From positions 1 to 8,061 of the forward strand of contig NATJ01000069.1 in assembly GCA_002085305.1 (NCBI GenBank): DNA of 8,061 nt, read 5' to 3'. Under the pieces are notes generated by a model. It saw only the letters and a list, made by a program, of their open reading frames with translations. It was not told the DNA's origin and searched no databases. Both the position numbers and the translations under genes were made by a program. The DNA comes from Epsilonproteobacteria bacterium 4484_65 (GTDB lineage: Bacteria; Campylobacterota; Campylobacteria; Campylobacterales; Sulfurovaceae). Positions 6,089-8,061 of the stretch are shown one piece after another (position 1 is the first letter of the stretch; every line of letters begins with the position of its first letter).

Positions 6089-8053
6089 TTAACTCATCTT
6101 TTTGAGGTAGATAACACCAAGAGGGGGTAATGTTACATGTAACATATTTTTTCGTCCATGGTGCACTTTTGCACGTGATTTTATAGGTGCATCATTGGTG
6201 ATATTCCAGCCGTCAAACTCTAACGATTGGGAATTAAATATCTCTTCATAGAGCCCTTTGCTTGGCAAGCCGATCGGATAATCTTTATGGATCTTGTCAG
6301 AGAAGTTACAAATAACAATGATAGGCTTATCTCTTTTGCTACCTCTACGAATAAATGAGATGACATTGGCCTGATAGTCATTTTCATCGATCCACTCAAA
6401 ACCTTCAGGTTCCACATCGTTTTTATGAAGAGAGGGTTCATCTTGATAGAGCTTATTAAGCGTTTTTAAGAGAGTATGTACCCCTTTGTGCTGTGGATTT
6501 TCCAGTAAATGCCAGTCAAGACTCTGTTCATAGTTCCACTCAGCAAATTGAGCGATCTCCCCACCCATAAAGAGCAGCTTTTTACCGGGATGAGCGATCA
6601 TAAAGCTAAAGAGTGCTCTAAGATTGGCAAACTTTTGGTTGTTATCCCCTGGCATTTTATTGATGAGTGACCCCTTCATATGAACGACTTCATCATGGCT
6701 TAGCGGCAGTAAATAGTTTTCATTATACATATAAACAAAGCTGAAAGTAAGATGTTGGTGATGGTGTTGGCGATGAATAGGATCAATTTTCATATATTTA
6801 AGCGTATCGTGCATCCATCCCATATTCCATTTGTAACCAAATCCCAAACCACCCTGACTAACAGGACGGCTTACCATTGGATAGTTGGTAGACTCCTCGG
6901 CAAACATCATAATGTCATCAAAGGCATCATAAACACTTGTATTAAGCTGTTTTAAGAATTTGACTGCTCCTTTGTTCTCATTGGTACCATCCTCATTAGG
7001 GATCCACTCCCCCTCTTCTCTGGCATAATCAAGATAGAGCATGGAAGCTACCGCGTCAACCCGTATCCCATCAAGATGATACTTTTCAAGCCAGAACATT
7101 GCAGAACTGATCAAAAAGGCACGCACTTCATTACGATCATAGTTGAAGATAGCAGACCCCCATTCCGGATGATATCCTTTACGTGGGTCTTTATGTTCGT
7201 AAAGACAGGTACCGTCAAAATTCATCAAACCATGTCCGTCAGTGACAAAGTGTGAAGGTACCCAGTCAAGAATAACACCGATGCCGTGCTCATGCATAAT
7301 ATCTACAAAATGCATGAATTCTTGCGGTGTTCCATAGCGAGATGTTGGAGCAAAATAACCTGTGACCTGATATCCCCAGGACCCTTCAAAAGGAAACTCT
7401 GTGATAGGCAGAAGTTCCACATGTGTGAAGTGCATTTCATTAAGATAGGAAGCTAGGGCTGTTGCCGCTTCTGTATAGTTTAAAAAGCGGTTGCCCTCTT
7501 CTACCTTACGCTGCCATGAACCCAAATGCACTTCATAGATTGAAACGGGTGCTTTGTGTGAATTTTTCTTACGACGCGAACGCATCCATGCTTTGTCATT
7601 CCACTTATAGTCACCAATATCCCAAACACGTGATGCTGAACTCGGTGCGACTTCAGCATAAAAAGCGTAAGGGTCAGCTTTGTCAGCATTCACATTTTCT
7701 TCCTCACTGTCAATATGATATTTATAGGTTGTTCCCTGATCAACCCCTTCAATAAAACCATCCCAAATACCCGAACCATCAGCACGAAGCTGGAGTTTGT
7801 GGCTTCTGTCATTATAGTCATTAAAGTCACCACGTACATACACACCTCTCGCATGAGGTGCCCAAACTGCAAAATAGGTTCCTTTTTGACCTTCACGATC
7901 CATAAGGTGTGCACCCAAATGATCATAGAGTTTTGCATGTGTTCCCTCTTTAAAGAGGTAGATATCACCAAAAAGATGTCGATCCTGGGCGATATTGAAA
8001 TCCAGCTCATTGAGTTTGTTCAGCACCTGCCGGATCAGGGTGCCGGATTTCAT
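6089..8053 (-). CDS. glgB: 1,4-alpha-glucan branching enzyme
   Basis: This cytoplasmic glycogen-branching enzyme (GH13) cuts alpha-1,4 chains and re-attaches them through alpha-1,6 bonds. The product is 654 residues. A CBM48 domain lies at ~30-130 (GTYFAVWAPHARGVYVRGDF) and the GH13 barrel at ~170-520. The GH13 regions are clear: DWVPSHF (263-269), GIRVDAVASMLYLDY with nucleophile Asp333, FAEEST with acid/base Glu386, and LSHDEVVH with Asp454. The C-terminal beta domain is ~550-652, ending in LPPLGVIYLKK. The long first N-terminal domain of E. coli GlgB is absent, as in the shorter GlgB class. The ATG at 8053 is only 8 bases from the window edge and the frame remains open beyond it (Asn-Tyr before Met). 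The true start may therefore lie outside the window, and no ribosome binding site can be judged. It is convergent with the EEP gene. No other glycogen genes are in the window. Confidence 0.93.
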   Translation of the reverse strand: MKSGTLIRQVLNKLNELDFNIAQDRHLFGDIYLFKEGTHAKLYDHLGAHLMDREGQKGTYFAVWAPHARGVYVRGDFNDYNDRSHKLQLRADGSGIWDGFIEGVDQGTTYKYHIDSEEENVNADKADPYAFYAEVAPSSASRVWDIGDYKWNDKAWMRSRRKKNSHKAPVSIYEVHLGSWQRKVEEGNRFLNYTEAATALASYLNEMHFTHVELLPITEFPFEGSWGYQVTGYFAPTSRYGTPQEFMHFVDIMHEHGIGVILDWVPSHFVTDGHGLMNFDGTCLYEHKDPRKGYHPEWGSAIFNYDRNEVRAFLISSAMFWLEKYHLDGIRVDAVASMLYLDYAREEGEWIPNEDGTNENKGAVKFLKQLNTSVYDAFDDIMMFAEESTNYPMVSRPVSQGGLGFGYKWNMGWMHDTLKYMKIDPIHRQHHHQHLTFSFVYMYNENYLLPLSHDEVVHMKGSLINKMPGDNNQKFANLRALFSFMIAHPGKKLLFMGGEIAQFAEWNYEQSLDWHLLENPQHKGVHTLLKTLNKLYQDEPSLHKNDVEPEGFEWIDENDYQANVISFIRRGSKRDKPIIVICNFSDKIHKDYPIGLPSKGLYEEIFNSQSLEFDGWNITNDAPIKSRAKVHHGRKNMLHVTLPPLGVIYLKKMS

Positions 8054-8061
8054 ATAGTTAT

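Noticed and set aside
6131..6144. Perfect palindrome tgttacatgtaaca, sharing a 10-base core with the palindrome at 246-257
   Set aside because: It lies inside the conserved 3' coding part of glgB (HVTLPPLG). A palindrome of this length is expected about once by chance in a window this size.

Overview
The window looks like chromosome from a Campylobacterota (epsilonproteobacterial) organism, possibly Sulfurovum- or Sulfurimonas-like. This is inferred from the AT-rich intergenic DNA, the recurring TTTAGATA-type extended -10 sequences and the flavour of the proteins. No marker gene in the window proves it. Most of the content is ordinary housekeeping metabolism, and no phage, CRISPR, insertion sequence or defence system was found.

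Layout. Bases 1-23 are the 3' end of a tRNA gene with an encoded CCA. An AT-rich stretch follows, then a small orphan gene (348-716, +) whose C-terminus resembles a SHOCT domain. Bases 846-2030 (-) encode most of an NADP-type glutamate dehydrogenase. It lies directly downstream of, and out of frame with, a CoA-disulfide-reductase/NADH-oxidase-like flavoprotein (2045-3490, -). About 356 bp of regulatory-looking DNA separates that gene from a divergent pair on the + strand: a ClsA-type cardiolipin synthase (3848-5284) and, 15 bp later, an endonuclease/exonuclease/phosphatase (EEP) family protein (5300-6058). The window ends with glgB, the glycogen branching enzyme (6089-8053, -), convergent with the EEP gene.

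The most notable point is the junction between the flavoprotein and gdhA. GDH-like sequence continues upstream of the only usable gdhA start (GTG at 2028-2030), back to about 2117, in a frame with no ATG, GTG or TTG. It then meets two adjacent stops (2127-2132). The flavoprotein frame runs through the same DNA and acquires an unrelated hydrophobic and basic tail. The simplest reading is a deletion that removed the flavoprotein stop and the first ~33 gdhA codons, or an assembly or sequencing error. The second point of interest is the cls-EEP pair, which parallels the ybhP-clsB (ybhO) arrangement of E. coli and suggests a conserved link in phospholipid metabolism. The EEP protein also carries an unusual Cys/His-rich N-terminus.

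The genes do not form one pathway. They cover nitrogen assimilation (gdhA), thiol/NAD(P)H redox (flavoprotein), membrane lipid synthesis (cls, EEP) and carbon storage (glgB).
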